DNA of 64,000 bases, taken from assembly GCF_025452235.1 (NCBI RefSeq), contig NZ_CP104965.1, positions 2,662,501 to 2,726,500 on the forward strand, read 5' to 3'. Positions within the stretch are counted from its first letter, which is position 1, and the number at the start of each line of letters is the position of its first letter. This DNA is from Devosia neptuniae. Its GTDB lineage: Bacteria; Pseudomonadota; Alphaproteobacteria; Rhizobiales; Devosiaceae. Below are positions 44,462 through 53,894 of this stretch, piece after piece. The notes under the pieces are model-generated. The model saw nothing but the letters and a program-made list of their open reading frames with translations. It made no database searches and had not been told where the DNA came from. Both the position numbers and the translations under genes were made by a program.

Positions 44462-46282
44462 TTAAACCGCCGCGGAAGCCGCCTTCAACCAGTCCTTCAC
44501 AGGCCCCGTCACCACCGGCCCAATCTCCGCCCAAACCCGCTGGTGATACGCATTGAGCCAATCGCGTTCACCCGCGGTCAGCATTCCTACATCCACCAAC
44601 CGCCGGTCAATCGGCGCCAGCGTCAGCGTCTCGAACTCCAGGAATCCCGGCTTGGCGCTCTCCACCACCACGATCAGGTTTTCGATGCGGATGCCGTATT
44701 CGCCGGTCTTGTAATAGCCCGGCTCGTTGGACAGCACATTGCCCACTTCGAGCGGCAGGGTGTAGCGGGGCGAAATCCCGATCGGGCCTTCATGCACGCC
44801 CAGATACGCCCCCACGCCGTGCCCGGTGCCGTGATTATAGGTCACGCCGTCCTGCCACAGGAATTGCCGCGCCAGCACATCGAGCTGGGCGCCCGACGTG
44901 CCCTTGGGGAAACGCGCCATGGAAATGGCGATCATGCCCTTGAGCACACGGGTAAAGCGGTCACGCTGTTCGTCCGTGGCGGAGCCGGTTGTCATGGTGC
45001 GGGTAATGTCGGTCGTGCCCGACAGATATTGCGCCCCGCTATCGACCAGCATCAGCTCGCCGGGCTTGAGCACCCGGTCGGTCTTGTCGGTCACCCGGTA
45101 ATGCACGATCGCGCCATTGCCGCCCGCGCCCGAAATCGTGTCGAAGCTGGCATCGACGCAAGTCTCGTCTTCCCGGCGGAAGGCTTCCAGCGCCGTGACG
45201 ATGCCGATTTCGGTCAGCGTGCCCGACGGAGCCTGGTCATCGAACCAGGCGAGGAATTTGGCCAGAGCCGCGCCATCCAGCTTGTGCGCCTCGCGCATGC
45301 CGGCCAATTCGGCCTCGTTCTTGCGCGATTTGGGCAGCAGCACCGGGTCACGCTTTTCGATCAGCGCCGCGCCCGCGCTCTTGAGCGTCGCGGCAATGGC
45401 TTCGGGCGCTGTCGCCGGATCGATCAGCACCGCCTTCTTGTCCTTGCCCAGCTTGGCCAATGCATTGGGCAGGTTCTTGCTGCTCACCACCTTGGCCACG
45501 CCATCAAGCGCCTTGCTCAGCTCCGGCGTGATCTTGGCCGGGTCCAGATAAAGCGAGGGTTCGCCCTTGCGCGGCACGACGGCAAAGCCCAGCACGAAGG
45601 GCGTGTTGGGCACGTCGCGTCCGCGAATATTGAATAGCCAGCAGATCGATTCCGGCAGCGTCAGCACGGCCGCGTCGGCGCCGTCCTGATTCAAGCTCGC
45701 CTGAATATCGGCAATCTTGTCCGGCGCGGTCTTGCCGGCCCGGTTGTGCCCGAGTACTTCGATGGCGCTGACCGGCGCGCCGGGCCGATCGTTCCAGATT
45801 GCGTCGATCAGATTGGGGCCGGGCATCAGCTTGGCCCGCTTGCCCAGCTTGGCCTGCAGGTCGCGAATTTCGCCCGGCGTATGCAGCCAGGGATCGTAGC
45901 GAATGGTGCCGCCTTTGGGCACGTAGTCGCCAATCTCCACCGGCAATCCGCCTTGCAGCACTTCGTGCACACTCACCTTGGCCGTGTCGGTCTGCGCCGG
46001 CGCCTGCAATGTATAGCGGCTATCGATGAACAGGCCCGCCTTCTTCTTCCCCACCATGGCAATGCCGGCCGAGCCGGTAAAGCCGGTGAGATAGGCCAGC
46101 CGTGCTTCGCTGGCCGGCACCGATTCGCCGCGATGGGCATCGGCGCGGGGCACCAGGAACCCGTCGACCCCCGCCTTGGCCATGGCCGCCCGCAGCGCCT
46201 TGAGCCGGGGCGCGACATTTTTGGGGTCGGCCTTTTCCTCAAAGCTCTGGAAGATGGCTGGCGGAAAAGTCTGGTCGGTCAT
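44462..46282 (-). CDS. pepP: Xaa-Pro aminopeptidase, M24 family
   Basis: A 606-residue cytoplasmic metallopeptidase with three domains: two creatinase-like N-terminal domains (GVDGFLVPRADAHRGESVPASEARLAYLTGFTGSAG) and a pita-bread catalytic domain. Metal ligands are visible: the two Asp in LMLVDSGAQYLSGTTDITRT, His in NHGTGHGVG, Glu in NEPGYY and Glu in IRIENLI. It removes N-terminal residues before proline. The length matches the long, three-domain form of the APP1 type rather than E. coli PepP (441), so pepP is used loosely. AGGA lies nine bases before ATG 46282. Confidence 0.92.
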   Translation of the reverse strand: MTDQTFPPAIFQSFEEKADPKNVAPRLKALRAAMAKAGVDGFLVPRADAHRGESVPASEARLAYLTGFTGSAGIAMVGKKKAGLFIDSRYTLQAPAQTDTAKVSVHEVLQGGLPVEIGDYVPKGGTIRYDPWLHTPGEIRDLQAKLGKRAKLMPGPNLIDAIWNDRPGAPVSAIEVLGHNRAGKTAPDKIADIQASLNQDGADAAVLTLPESICWLFNIRGRDVPNTPFVLGFAVVPRKGEPSLYLDPAKITPELSKALDGVAKVVSSKNLPNALAKLGKDKKAVLIDPATAPEAIAATLKSAGAALIEKRDPVLLPKSRKNEAELAGMREAHKLDGAALAKFLAWFDDQAPSGTLTEIGIVTALEAFRREDETCVDASFDTISGAGGNGAIVHYRVTDKTDRVLKPGELMLVDSGAQYLSGTTDITRTMTTGSATDEQRDRFTRVLKGMIAISMARFPKGTSGAQLDVLARQFLWQDGVTYNHGTGHGVGAYLGVHEGPIGISPRYTLPLEVGNVLSNEPGYYKTGEYGIRIENLIVVVESAKPGFLEFETLTLAPIDRRLVDVGMLTAGERDWLNAYHQRVWAEIGPVVTGPVKDWLKAASAAV

Positions 46283-46353
46283 GGCGTCGTTCCTGTTCGG
46301 CTCTAGCGATACCTTAACCAGAGGTTGGCGCGCTGCGAAGTCTGAACGGCAAA

Positions 46354-46369
46354 TTAACGTGGTGGTAAC
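46354..46369. promoter_or_regulatory. Possible CtrA-like site in the divergent aminopeptidase/small-protein gap
   Basis: TTAA-N7-GTAAC (46354-46357, 46365-46369) matches the CtrA consensus TTAA-N7-TTAAC with one mismatch. It is 72 bases from the aminopeptidase start and 118 bases from the 43-residue gene. Confidence 0.3.
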
Positions 46370-46486
46370 GGGGCTTGCGAAACTGGCATGGCTGGCTTGC
46401 CGTTTGCCCCCTAACCAAAGCCGGGGGGAGGGACTAGATAAGCTCCTGTCGACGGCAATAGATCGCCGACATGCATGGAGACTGAG

Positions 46487-46618
46487 ATGACCGAGAGCAA
46501 GAATGATTTCCGCAAGGCACTGGGAGCCGTTATCGACGCCCGTGGCCGCGAGTCGAGCCGTCAGGTCAGCTATCGCATGCAGCACCAGCTGATCGGCGCA
46601 TTCACAAAGCGCCCGTAA
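46487..46618 (+). CDS. 43-residue basic small protein
   Basis: A short reading frame with gene-like signals. GGAG lies seven bases before the ATG, the frame codes for 43 residues starting MTESKNDFRKALGAVIDARG and ending AFTKRP, and a good terminator follows the stop by 33 bases. It is basic and predicted mainly helical with no membrane segment. I do not recognise a family. It is divergent from the aminopeptidase and convergent with prmA. The independent ribosome binding site and terminator suggest a real monocistronic small gene. A nucleic-acid-binding role is possible from its charge but is only a guess. Confidence 0.7.
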   Translation: MTESKNDFRKALGAVIDARGRESSRQVSYRMQHQLIGAFTKRP

Positions 46619-46651
46619 GGCCGCTGCAGTTTACTGCTGACGATCTGATTG

Positions 46652-46685
46652 ATCCCCGGACGCGAGTTCGGGGATTTTGCTTTTC
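46652..46685 (+). terminator. Rho-independent terminator after the small protein
   Basis: ATCCCCG (46652-46658) and CGGGGAT (46669-46675) form a 7-bp stem, followed by TTTGCTTTTC. Confidence 0.8.
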
Positions 46686-46763
46686 TGGTGCACCTAAACG
46701 GCCAAATGCTGCTCTCGATGCTAACAGTCTGCTAGCATCAGAAGGTGCGATGCGGTGACTGTG

Positions 46764-47648
46764 TCAGCGCATTTCGAGGATGAGCGTGGTCCAGTCCTTG
46801 CGCTGCAGCTTTTCGGTCAGGATCATGCCCTGGCGCTGATAGGCATTGATCACGCCCCGCGCCTGATGCTGCAAAATTCCCGACAGAATGATCGTCGCGC
46901 CGCGCCCGGCAACCCGCCCCATGGCCGGTGCCAGAGCCGTCAGCGGCCCCGCCAGAATATTGGCGACGATCAAGTCATAAGGCGCATTGCCCGCAATGGT
47001 CGGATTGGTCAGGCCCGTCGCTTCGATGCCGATGATGAACTTGCCAACGCCATTTTGTTGAGCATTTTCAATGGTGGTCGTCACCGCAATAGGGTCGATA
47101 TCGCTGGCAATAACCGGCAGCCGCAGCCGCTTGGCCAATGCAATTGCCAGCACGCCTGTACCCGTACCAACGTCGAGCAACACCCGCGGCCGGCGGCGCT
47201 TGAGCACCTTATCGATGGCCTCGAGACACCCCGTGGTCGTCTCATGGTGCCCGGTGCCAAAAGCCTGCGCCGCGTCGATCCGCATTGGCGTCAGCCCGCC
47301 CGGAATGGGGCCAGTTTCATGGCTGCCATAAACATAGAAGCCGCCCGCGATCACCGGGGCCAGACCCTCCAGCGATTTGGCCACCCAATTGATCTCGGGA
47401 TCGATTGGCGAAACGGAAAAATCGACTGCCCCACCAAGGGTTTGCCGGGCAAGTTCAGAAAATGATTCAAGATCGGGCGGGCTATCGCACGTGGCCTCGA
47501 AGAACCATTCGCCCGTCTCTTCATTCTCATGCGCCGAGGCGGTCAAGGCCAGGTCGTCCCGCTCCATCACGGCATCGACCAGGGCATAGGCCTGTTCTTT
47601 GGTGAGCGGAGCGGAGAGCTGGTCGACGGACATGGGCAGGGCTTTCAT
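46764..47648 (-). CDS. prmA: Ribosomal protein L11 methyltransferase PrmA
   Basis: A 294-residue SAM methyltransferase that trimethylates ribosomal protein L11. FVYGSHE-like (FYVYGSHETGPIPGG) and RIDAAQAFGTGHHETTTGCLEAID precede SAM motif I, LLDVGTGTGVLAIALAK. ASDIDPIAV and DLIVANILAGPLTALAPAMG (the PrmA-specific NILAGPL) confirm it. I chose ATG 47648 (MKALPMSVDQ) with AAGGGG upstream; the frame extends to 47717 but its extra residues are not family-like. It is convergent with the small protein and divergent from the DUF5680 gene. Confidence 0.93.
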   Translation of the reverse strand: MKALPMSVDQLSAPLTKEQAYALVDAVMERDDLALTASAHENEETGEWFFEATCDSPPDLESFSELARQTLGGAVDFSVSPIDPEINWVAKSLEGLAPVIAGGFYVYGSHETGPIPGGLTPMRIDAAQAFGTGHHETTTGCLEAIDKVLKRRRPRVLLDVGTGTGVLAIALAKRLRLPVIASDIDPIAVTTTIENAQQNGVGKFIIGIEATGLTNPTIAGNAPYDLIVANILAGPLTALAPAMGRVAGRGATIILSGILQHQARGVINAYQRQGMILTEKLQRKDWTTLILEMR

Positions 47649-47750
47649 TTGATCGGCCCCTTGTTGCGGCAGCGGCCGAAACAAGTCAATGCGCCACGAT
47701 TTCCTTGACGAATACACGGTAATTGTTCATGATTTGTTCGAGGGGTGAAA

Positions 47751-48212
47751 ATGGATTTGAATGCGCTCAATGCAGTCGTGGTGGCTGCCAAACAGGCCTG
47801 TTACATCGGCGGCGGCGAAAAATCCGCGTCGAGCCGGCAGGGTTCGCATGATCTGGTCTGGTCGCAAGGGTCATGGCGCTATCGCGACAGCTATTTCGGC
47901 GGCACCGATTTTCTGGGGCAGGAAACCATCTGGCTTGATGCCGAGCCGGTCTGGGCCATGAATTATCATGGCTTCATCCTGCGGGCAAACCTGATCGATG
48001 CGCAACGGGCAGGGGAGACTATCAAACTCGCACTGTCCGCCATGTATGCCGAGGGGCGCTTTCTCGACGGTTTCCGCTGGGCGGGGCCGCACGGGGAATA
48101 CGTGGATAAGTCCGAAGGCGGGGTCGATATGTTCTCCGGCGAAGAAGCAATTTATTGCGCGGGAACAAGGGCCTATGGGCTGCGCTATAGCGGCGGGCTG
48201 ATCAAGCCTTAG
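47751..48212 (+). CDS. DUF5680 domain-containing protein
   Basis: 153 residues matching the DUF5680 pattern: ASSRQGSHDLVWSQGSWRYRDSYFGGTDFLGQETIWLDAEPVWAMNYHG, then FLDGFRWAGPHGEYVDKSEGGVDMFSGEEAIYCAGTRAYGLRYSGGLI. The family has no known activity; it is soluble and often stands near XRE regulators in other genomes. No signal peptide. AGGGG lies just before the ATG at 47751; the GTG at 47745 is too close to it. It is followed after 17 bases by a monooxygenase-fold gene, so the two may share a transcript. Confidence 0.8.
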   Translation: MDLNALNAVVVAAKQACYIGGGEKSASSRQGSHDLVWSQGSWRYRDSYFGGTDFLGQETIWLDAEPVWAMNYHGFILRANLIDAQRAGETIKLALSAMYAEGRFLDGFRWAGPHGEYVDKSEGGVDMFSGEEAIYCAGTRAYGLRYSGGLIKP

Positions 48213-48229
48213 CGGGAGGAGAAGAGCAA

Positions 48230-48520
48230 ATGTATGGTCTGATCGGCAAAATGCTGGCGGCGCCGGGCAAGCGCGAGGAATTGCTGGCGATCATGCTGGA
48301 GGGCAATGACGCCATGCCCGGTTGCATCAGCTATGTGATCGCCCGTGACCCGGCGAGCGAAGACGGCATCTGGATCACCGAAGTGTGGGACAGCAAGCAC
48401 AGCCATGGCGCCTCGCTACAGCTGCCGCATGTGCAGGCGACCATAGCTAAGGCCAAGCCGATCATTGCCGGCTTTGGGGAGTACTACGCGACTGAACCGC
48501 TGGGCGGGATCGGGCTCTAG
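48230..48520 (+). CDS. Antibiotic biosynthesis monooxygenase (ABM)-fold protein
   Basis: 96 residues of the dimeric ABM ferredoxin-like fold: [78 protein letters not shown]. The pattern P-G-x-R-E-E-L and W-x-S-x-x-H is shared with putative quinol monooxygenases such as YgiN. Members often act on aromatic substrates without cofactor, but the substrate here is unknown. GGAGGAG precedes ATG 48230. The last four bases overlap the stop of the convergent ybjQ gene. Confidence 0.85.
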   Translation: MYGLIGKMLAAPGKREELLAIMLEGNDAMPGCISYVIARDPASEDGIWITEVWDSKHSHGASLQLPHVQATIAKAKPIIAGFGEYYATEPLGGIGL

Positions 48521-48834
48521 AACCTGACGGCGGTGCCCGAGACCGACACCATCAGCATGGAGCCGCCCTGGCCGACGACTTCGTAATCGATATCGACACC
48601 AACCACCGCATCGGCGCCCAGGCGCTTGGCCTCGGATTCCAATTCGCTAAAGGCCTGGCGGCGGGCATCGCGCAGCGTGGATTCATAGGCGCCGGCGCGG
48701 CCGCCCACGATATCGCGGATGCCGGCGAACAGATCCTTGAAGATATTGGCGCCGACAATGACTTCGCCAGTAACGATGCCCAAATATTCGCGGATCTGGC
48801 GGCCTTCCAGCGTGGGCGTGGTGCTGACGATCAT
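48517..48834 (-). CDS. ybjQ: YbjQ/UPF0145 family protein
   Basis: 105 residues of the YbjQ family: [88 protein letters not shown]. The fold is a pentameric, DUF74-type ring sometimes called heavy-metal binding, but no function is proven. The length and N-terminus are canonical, so the start is sure. It is convergent with the ABM gene by a four-base overlap and lies downstream of uvrD on the same strand, with a 99-base gap. Confidence 0.9.
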   Translation of the reverse strand: MIVSTTPTLEGRQIREYLGIVTGEVIVGANIFKDLFAGIRDIVGGRAGAYESTLRDARRQAFSELESEAKRLGADAVVGVDIDYEVVGQGGSMLMVSVSGTAVRF

Positions 48835-48933
48835 TGCTCGGTTACCTATTAACCTGGGGTGCGCTCGAAGTTGTAGCAGAGCACAATTGGGACGAGAAGG
48901 CAGAGGACGGCTTGGCCAAAAGGAGCGAGTGCC

Positions 48934-51342
48934 TCACCCCTTCTTGATAAAGCTGTCCAGCACCTTTTTGCGGCCGGTTTGTTCGAAGTCGATGGTCAGT
49001 TTGTTCCCCTCGATCCCGGCGATGGCGCCATAGCCGAATTTGAGGTGGAAGACGCGTTCGCCGAAGCTGAAGGCGGATTTGTCGTTGCCCAGGTCGACCG
49101 AGCGGGCGACGAGGTCGCCGTCAATGGTCATCGGGCCGCTGCCCTTGCGGCTGGCCTGTTGGGCGCGAGCGCGTTGCCAGCCGGGGGTTTCGTAGACGCT
49201 TTCAAACGGGTCGGCCTTGTTGAAGCGGCTGGTAGCGCCTCCGCCATAGCCGTAGCCGCCATAGGAGGAGCCGGTATCGGTCACCTCGACGACATCGGCG
49301 GGCAATTCATCGAGAAAGCGCGAGGGGATGGCCGATTGCCACAGGCCATGGATGCGGCGGTTCTGGGCGGCAGAGATACGCACGCGCTTGCGGCCACGGG
49401 TGATGCCGACATAGGCGAGGCGTCGCTCTTCCTCGAGCCCGGCGCGGCCGCTTTCGTCCATCGAGCGCTGGCTGGGGAAGGTACCTTCCTCCCAGCCGGG
49501 CAGGAAAACCGTGTTGAATTCCAGACCCTTGGCCCCGTGCAGCGTCATGATGGTGACGGCATCGCTCGCCTCGGTGCTGTCGCGGTCCATCACCAGGGCG
49601 ATGTGTTCGAGGAAGCCGCCGAGAGTGTCGAATTCTTCCATCGAGCGGCTCAGTTCCTTGAGGTTTTCCTTGCGCCCCTCGGACTCCACCGACTTGTCGG
49701 CGCTGAGCATGTCCATGTAGCCGCTCTCTTCGAGAATCTGTTCGACAAGTTCAAAAGGCCGAATAGGCGGATGAACTTTGTCTACGTAGACCTCTACTCC
49801 ATCTTCGTTTTCCTCAACGACTACCTCTGTCCTCTCGTGGTTCCGCGCCGTCCAGTCCTCGAACTGGGAAACCAGGCTACGCAGGGTCGTGCGCTGCTTG
49901 GGTTTGAGCTCCTCGGTATCGACCAGCATGCGGATGGCAGAGAGCAGCGGCACGTTTGCCGCGCGGGCCGCGCTATGCAGCAACTGCACCGTCGAGTCCC
50001 CGAGGCCGCGCTTGGGGGTGTTGATGATACGGTCCAGCGCCAGATCGTCGGCCGGCTGGGCGACAAGGCGCAGATAGGCGATGGCGTCGCGGATTTCCTT
50101 GCGCTCGTAAAAGCGCGGGCCGCCGATGACGCGGTAATTCAGCCCCAGCGTGATGAAGCGCTCTTCGAATTCGCGCATCTGGAAGGAGGCGCGGACCAGG
50201 ATGGCCATGGAATTGAGGCTCTCGCCAGCGCGTTGATATTGCTCGATTTCTTCGCCGACCGTGCGGGCTTCCTCCTCGGAATCCCACACCTGGGTGACGG
50301 AAACCAGCTCGCCGCTTTCGCCCACATCGGTCTGTAGCGTCTTGCCGAGGCGGCTTTCATTGAAGGCGATGAGATTGGAGGCGGCCTTGAGGATATTGGA
50401 GGTCGAGCGGTAATTGCGCTCGAGCTTGATCACCTTGGCGCCCGGAAAATCCTTTTCGAAGCGCAGGATATTGTCGACCTCGGCGCCGCGCCAGCCATAG
50501 ATGGACTGGTCGTCGTCGCCCACCACGCAGATATTGGCTTCGCTGGCCGGTTTGCCCTGGGCCAATAGGCGCAGCCAGAGATATTGGGCGACGTTGCTGT
50601 CCTGGTATTCGTCCACCAGCATGTATTTGAACTTGCGGTGGAATTCCGCCAGCACGTCAGGGTTTTCCTTGAACAGGCGAATGCATTCGAGCAGCAGGTC
50701 GCCGAAATCTGCGGCGTTGAGCACCTTCAGGCGGGCCTGGTAATCGGCATAGAGCTTGGCGCCGCGGCCATTGGCATAGCCGCCACTTTCGGCCGGCGAA
50801 ACGTCCTTGGGCAGCAGGCCCTTGTTCTTCCAGGCATCCATCATGCCGGCAAACTGCTTGGCGGGCCAACGCTTCTCGTCGATATCCTCGGCGGCCAGAA
50901 ATTGCTTGATGAGCCGGATCTGATCGTCGGTATCGAGGATGGTGAAACTGCTGGTCAGACCCACAAGGCCCGCATGCTGGCGCAGGATGCGGGCGCCGAT
51001 GGAGTGGAACGTGCCCATCCAGGGCATTGCCTCGAGGCGGGGAACGAGCTTTTCGATCCGCTCCTTCATCTCGCGGGCGGCCTTGTTGGTAAAGGTCACC
51101 GACAGGATTTGGGACGGCCAGGCACGATTGGTATTGATGATATGGGCAATGCGCGTTGTCAGCACGCGCGTTTTGCCGGTGCCGGCGCCGGCCAGTACCA
51201 ACAGCGGACCATCAATGGTCTCCACTGCAAGCCGCTGTTCCTCATTGAGACCATCGAGATAGGCAGGCGTTTCCCGCCGGCCGAATTGGCTGGTGATCGA
51301 CCCGGCAGGCGGGCGTTCGGTATTGTTGGTATTGCCGGGCAT
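48934..51342 (-). CDS. uvrD: UvrD/PcrA-type DNA helicase
   Basis: An 802-residue SF1A 3'-5' helicase of nucleotide-excision and mismatch repair. Motif I is AGAGTGKTRVL, followed by TFTNKAAREMKERI (Ia), DEYQDSN (II), VVGDDDQSIYGWRGA (III), LERNYRS (IV), TMTLHGAKGLEF-like IMTLHGAKGLEFNTVFLPGWEEG (V) and RLAYVGITRGRK (VI). The C-terminus ends with a Tudor-like module (ERVFHLKFGYGAIAGIEGNKLTIDFEQTGRKKVLDSFIKKG) that binds RNA polymerase. I chose ATG 51342 (MPGNTNN) with AAGG upstream; ATG 51357 and the frame to 51423 are alternatives. A weakly conserved Gly/Tyr linker (SYGGYGYGGG) precedes the Tudor module. Confidence 0.93.
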   Translation of the reverse strand: MPGNTNNTERPPAGSITSQFGRRETPAYLDGLNEEQRLAVETIDGPLLVLAGAGTGKTRVLTTRIAHIINTNRAWPSQILSVTFTNKAAREMKERIEKLVPRLEAMPWMGTFHSIGARILRQHAGLVGLTSSFTILDTDDQIRLIKQFLAAEDIDEKRWPAKQFAGMMDAWKNKGLLPKDVSPAESGGYANGRGAKLYADYQARLKVLNAADFGDLLLECIRLFKENPDVLAEFHRKFKYMLVDEYQDSNVAQYLWLRLLAQGKPASEANICVVGDDDQSIYGWRGAEVDNILRFEKDFPGAKVIKLERNYRSTSNILKAASNLIAFNESRLGKTLQTDVGESGELVSVTQVWDSEEEARTVGEEIEQYQRAGESLNSMAILVRASFQMREFEERFITLGLNYRVIGGPRFYERKEIRDAIAYLRLVAQPADDLALDRIINTPKRGLGDSTVQLLHSAARAANVPLLSAIRMLVDTEELKPKQRTTLRSLVSQFEDWTARNHERTEVVVEENEDGVEVYVDKVHPPIRPFELVEQILEESGYMDMLSADKSVESEGRKENLKELSRSMEEFDTLGGFLEHIALVMDRDSTEASDAVTIMTLHGAKGLEFNTVFLPGWEEGTFPSQRSMDESGRAGLEEERRLAYVGITRGRKRVRISAAQNRRIHGLWQSAIPSRFLDELPADVVEVTDTGSSYGGYGYGGGATSRFNKADPFESVYETPGWQRARAQQASRKGSGPMTIDGDLVARSVDLGNDKSAFSFGERVFHLKFGYGAIAGIEGNKLTIDFEQTGRKKVLDSFIKKG

Positions 51343-51460
51343 CCGGGGCCTTTCCATCACGTCGCGCCGGGAGCTGGCTGCGCCGTGGGGGTATTGACGA
51401 ATCTTCTTTTGTTCACGGTGCAATATAGGTGGCGCGGGGCTCGCTGTATAGAAGAGCGCG

Positions 51461-51489
51461 GCGTCACAGCACCGTCATGTCCCTGTCAT
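51461..51489 (+). promoter_or_regulatory. Pho box upstream of the phytase-like gene
   Basis: CCGTCAT-N4-CTGTCAT (51472-51478, 51483-51489) matches the PhoB consensus CTGTCAT-N4-CTGTCAT at 13 of 14 positions. A third, weaker unit GCGTCAC at 51461-51467 keeps the 11-bp phase. It is 58 bases before the ATG at 51547 and suggests induction under phosphate starvation. Confidence 0.65.
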
Positions 51490-51546
51490 CGAAGTTTTAT
51501 GCATGCGGCCTAGGGCAGGCCTTGGACTTCAACAGGGGCTTGATCC

Positions 51547-53706
51547 ATGTATTCCACGAAATTTCTTGCCGCACTCACGGCCGCCTTGTTGGCGACGGTG
51601 GTTTCGGTCCATGCCGAACAAGTGTTCAATCGCATTGCCAGCTTCCCCGTCGCGCTCAATGCGCCCGATGCTGAGGCGACCTCAGCCGAGATCATCACCG
51701 CCAGCGATGATGGCCTGACCCTTATTTATTCTGACAGCCCGGCAGGCGGCATTGGCTTTGTCGATCTGACCGACGCCAAGGCTCCCAAAAACCTCGGTTT
51801 CCTGTCGCTCGATGGCGAGCCGACTTCGGTCACCATCATTGGCGGCAAGGCCTATGTCGGCGTCAATACGTCGGAGAGCTTCGTCGCGCCTTCGGGCAAG
51901 CTGGTCGTTGTCGATATCGCCAGCAAGGCGGTCGATGCCGAATATGATCTGGGCGGCCAGCCGGATTCCGTGGCGCATAATGCCGCCGGCACGCTGATTG
52001 CCATCGCCATCGAGAATGAGCGCGACGAAGAGGTCAATGATGGCGATCTCCCGCAGCTGCCTGCTGGCTTCGTCGTGATTTTCGAGGTTGCCGCCAAAAC
52101 GCTGAAGACCGTGGACATGACCGGCATTGCCGATGTCGGCGGCGAGGACCCGGAGCCTGAATTCGTCGATTTCAACGCCAATGACGAAATCGCTGTCACC
52201 CTGCAGGAAAACAACTGGATTGCCATTATCGACGGCAAGACCGGTACGGTCACGGGTGGCTTCTCCGCTGGCACGGTCTCGGTCGAAAATGTCGATACCA
52301 AGAAGGACGGCGCGCTCAATTTCACTGGCAAAACCAGCGATGTGCCGCGCGAACCCGATGCCATCAAGTGGCTGGATGCTGACCGCCTGGTCGTGGCCAA
52401 TGAGGGCGATTGGAACGGTGGATCGCGCAGTTTCTCAATCTTCAATCGTGACGGCAGTGTCGTCTATGACTCGGCCAATGCGCTCGATCTCGACGCCGCT
52501 CGCCTCGGCCACTATCCCGATGCGCGCAACAAGAAGGGCGTTGAGCCCGAAGGTCTGGAAGTCGCAACCTTTGGCGATCAGCAATATATCTTCGTGGTCG
52601 AAGAGCGCTCCTCGCTCGTCGCGATCTACAAGGATACCGGCGCCGAGCCAGAATATGTGCAGACCATTCCATCGGGCATTTCCCCGGAAGGCATCACTGC
52701 CATTCCCGCCCGCAATCTGATCGTGACCGCCAACGAAGTGGACCTGCGCGAAGATGGCGGCATTGGCTCCCATGTGATGGTCTATGAGCTGGCCGAGGGC
52801 GAAGCCGCTTATCCCCAGCTGGTTTCGGACAATGACGAGAACGGGCTGCCATTCGGCTGGGCGGCCATTTCGGGCGCCGTTGGTGATGCTGAAAAGCCCG
52901 GCATTCTCTATGCCGTCAGCGACAGCGCGCTGAGCGCCGAGCCTGCCATCTACACGATTGACGCCATGTCCAGGCCGGCCCGCATCATTGCCAAGACAGT
53001 GGTGACCCGCGGCGGCCATCCGGCACAGAAGCTCGACCTTGAAGGCATCACGCTGGACGGGGAGGGCGGCTTCTGGCTGGCTTCGGAGGGCGATACATCC
53101 GAGCTCACGCCGCATGCGCTGTTCCATGTGAACGCGGAAGGCGAGATCGAAGCCGAGATTCCGTTCCCGGCCGAATTGCTGGCCAATGAAATCCGTTCGG
53201 GTTCGGAAGGCATCACCGCCATTGGCGAGGGTGACGATATGACGCTCTGGGTCGCCATTCAGCGCGAATGGAAGGATGATCCCAAGGGGCAGGTCAAGCT
53301 GGTGAGCTACCAGCCTTCGACCGAGGAATGGGGCGCCGTTGCCTATCCGCTCGAAACGCCGGCAGAAGGCGCCTGGATTGGCCTGTCGGAAATCACTGCA
53401 CATGGCGATTATGTCTACATCGTCGAGCGCGACAACCAGATTGGCGACAAGGCCCAGCTCAAGGCGCTGTATCGCGTGCCGGTTGCTGACCTCAACGCCG
53501 CCGCGCTGGGTGGCGAACTGCCGGTCGTCAGCAAGGAATTGGTCCGCGACTTCATCCCCGATCTGAAGAGCCTCAATGGCTATGTGGTCGACAAGGTGGA
53601 GAGCTTTGCTGTGGATGCGGCCGGCGTGGGCTATGTCATCACCGACAATGACGGTGTCGATGACAGCTCGGGCGAGACCTATTTCTGGTCGATCGGCGCG
53701 CTTTAA
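51547..53706 (+). CDS. Secreted esterase-like phytase-family protein
   Basis: A 719-residue exported beta-propeller protein. The signal peptide is residues 1-23 (ending VSVHA-EQ). The N-terminal half is a choice-of-anchor/YVTN-like propeller (GKLVVVDIASKAVDAEYDLGGQPDSVAHNAAGTLIAIAIENERDEE). The C-terminal third is the 'esterase-like activity of phytase' domain (LEGITLDGEGGFWLASEGD, SEGITAIGEGDDMTLWVAIQREWKDD, VESFAVDAAGVGYVITDNDGVDDSSGETYFWSIG). Phosphate release from organic phosphates is inferred from the family and fits the Pho box just upstream. It is divergent from uvrD and has its own terminator. Confidence 0.87.
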   Translation: MYSTKFLAALTAALLATVVSVHAEQVFNRIASFPVALNAPDAEATSAEIITASDDGLTLIYSDSPAGGIGFVDLTDAKAPKNLGFLSLDGEPTSVTIIGGKAYVGVNTSESFVAPSGKLVVVDIASKAVDAEYDLGGQPDSVAHNAAGTLIAIAIENERDEEVNDGDLPQLPAGFVVIFEVAAKTLKTVDMTGIADVGGEDPEPEFVDFNANDEIAVTLQENNWIAIIDGKTGTVTGGFSAGTVSVENVDTKKDGALNFTGKTSDVPREPDAIKWLDADRLVVANEGDWNGGSRSFSIFNRDGSVVYDSANALDLDAARLGHYPDARNKKGVEPEGLEVATFGDQQYIFVVEERSSLVAIYKDTGAEPEYVQTIPSGISPEGITAIPARNLIVTANEVDLREDGGIGSHVMVYELAEGEAAYPQLVSDNDENGLPFGWAAISGAVGDAEKPGILYAVSDSALSAEPAIYTIDAMSRPARIIAKTVVTRGGHPAQKLDLEGITLDGEGGFWLASEGDTSELTPHALFHVNAEGEIEAEIPFPAELLANEIRSGSEGITAIGEGDDMTLWVAIQREWKDDPKGQVKLVSYQPSTEEWGAVAYPLETPAEGAWIGLSEITAHGDYVYIVERDNQIGDKAQLKALYRVPVADLNAAALGGELPVVSKELVRDFIPDLKSLNGYVVDKVESFAVDAAGVGYVITDNDGVDDSSGETYFWSIGAL

Positions 53707-53730
53707 TCTTCAGCGAATGTTTTGCGACAG

Positions 53731-53758
53731 CGGCCGGGCCTTGTGCCCGGCCGTTTTG
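53731..53758 (+). terminator. Rho-independent terminator after the phytase-like gene
   Basis: CGGCCGGGC (53731-53739) and GCCCGGCCG (53745-53753) form a perfect 9-bp stem with loop CTTGT, followed by TTTTGC. Confidence 0.88.
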
Positions 53759-53894
53759 CATGGTCCCTCGCAAAGCCGTGATATTGGGCGCCTTTGACCC
53801 GACAATTTCATAGCGTGAATCAAGGCAATGGCGGGCTTGCTTAGGGGGCGCAAGTGCCTAAACTCTGCGCGCAAACCCGGACCTACGCGTAACC

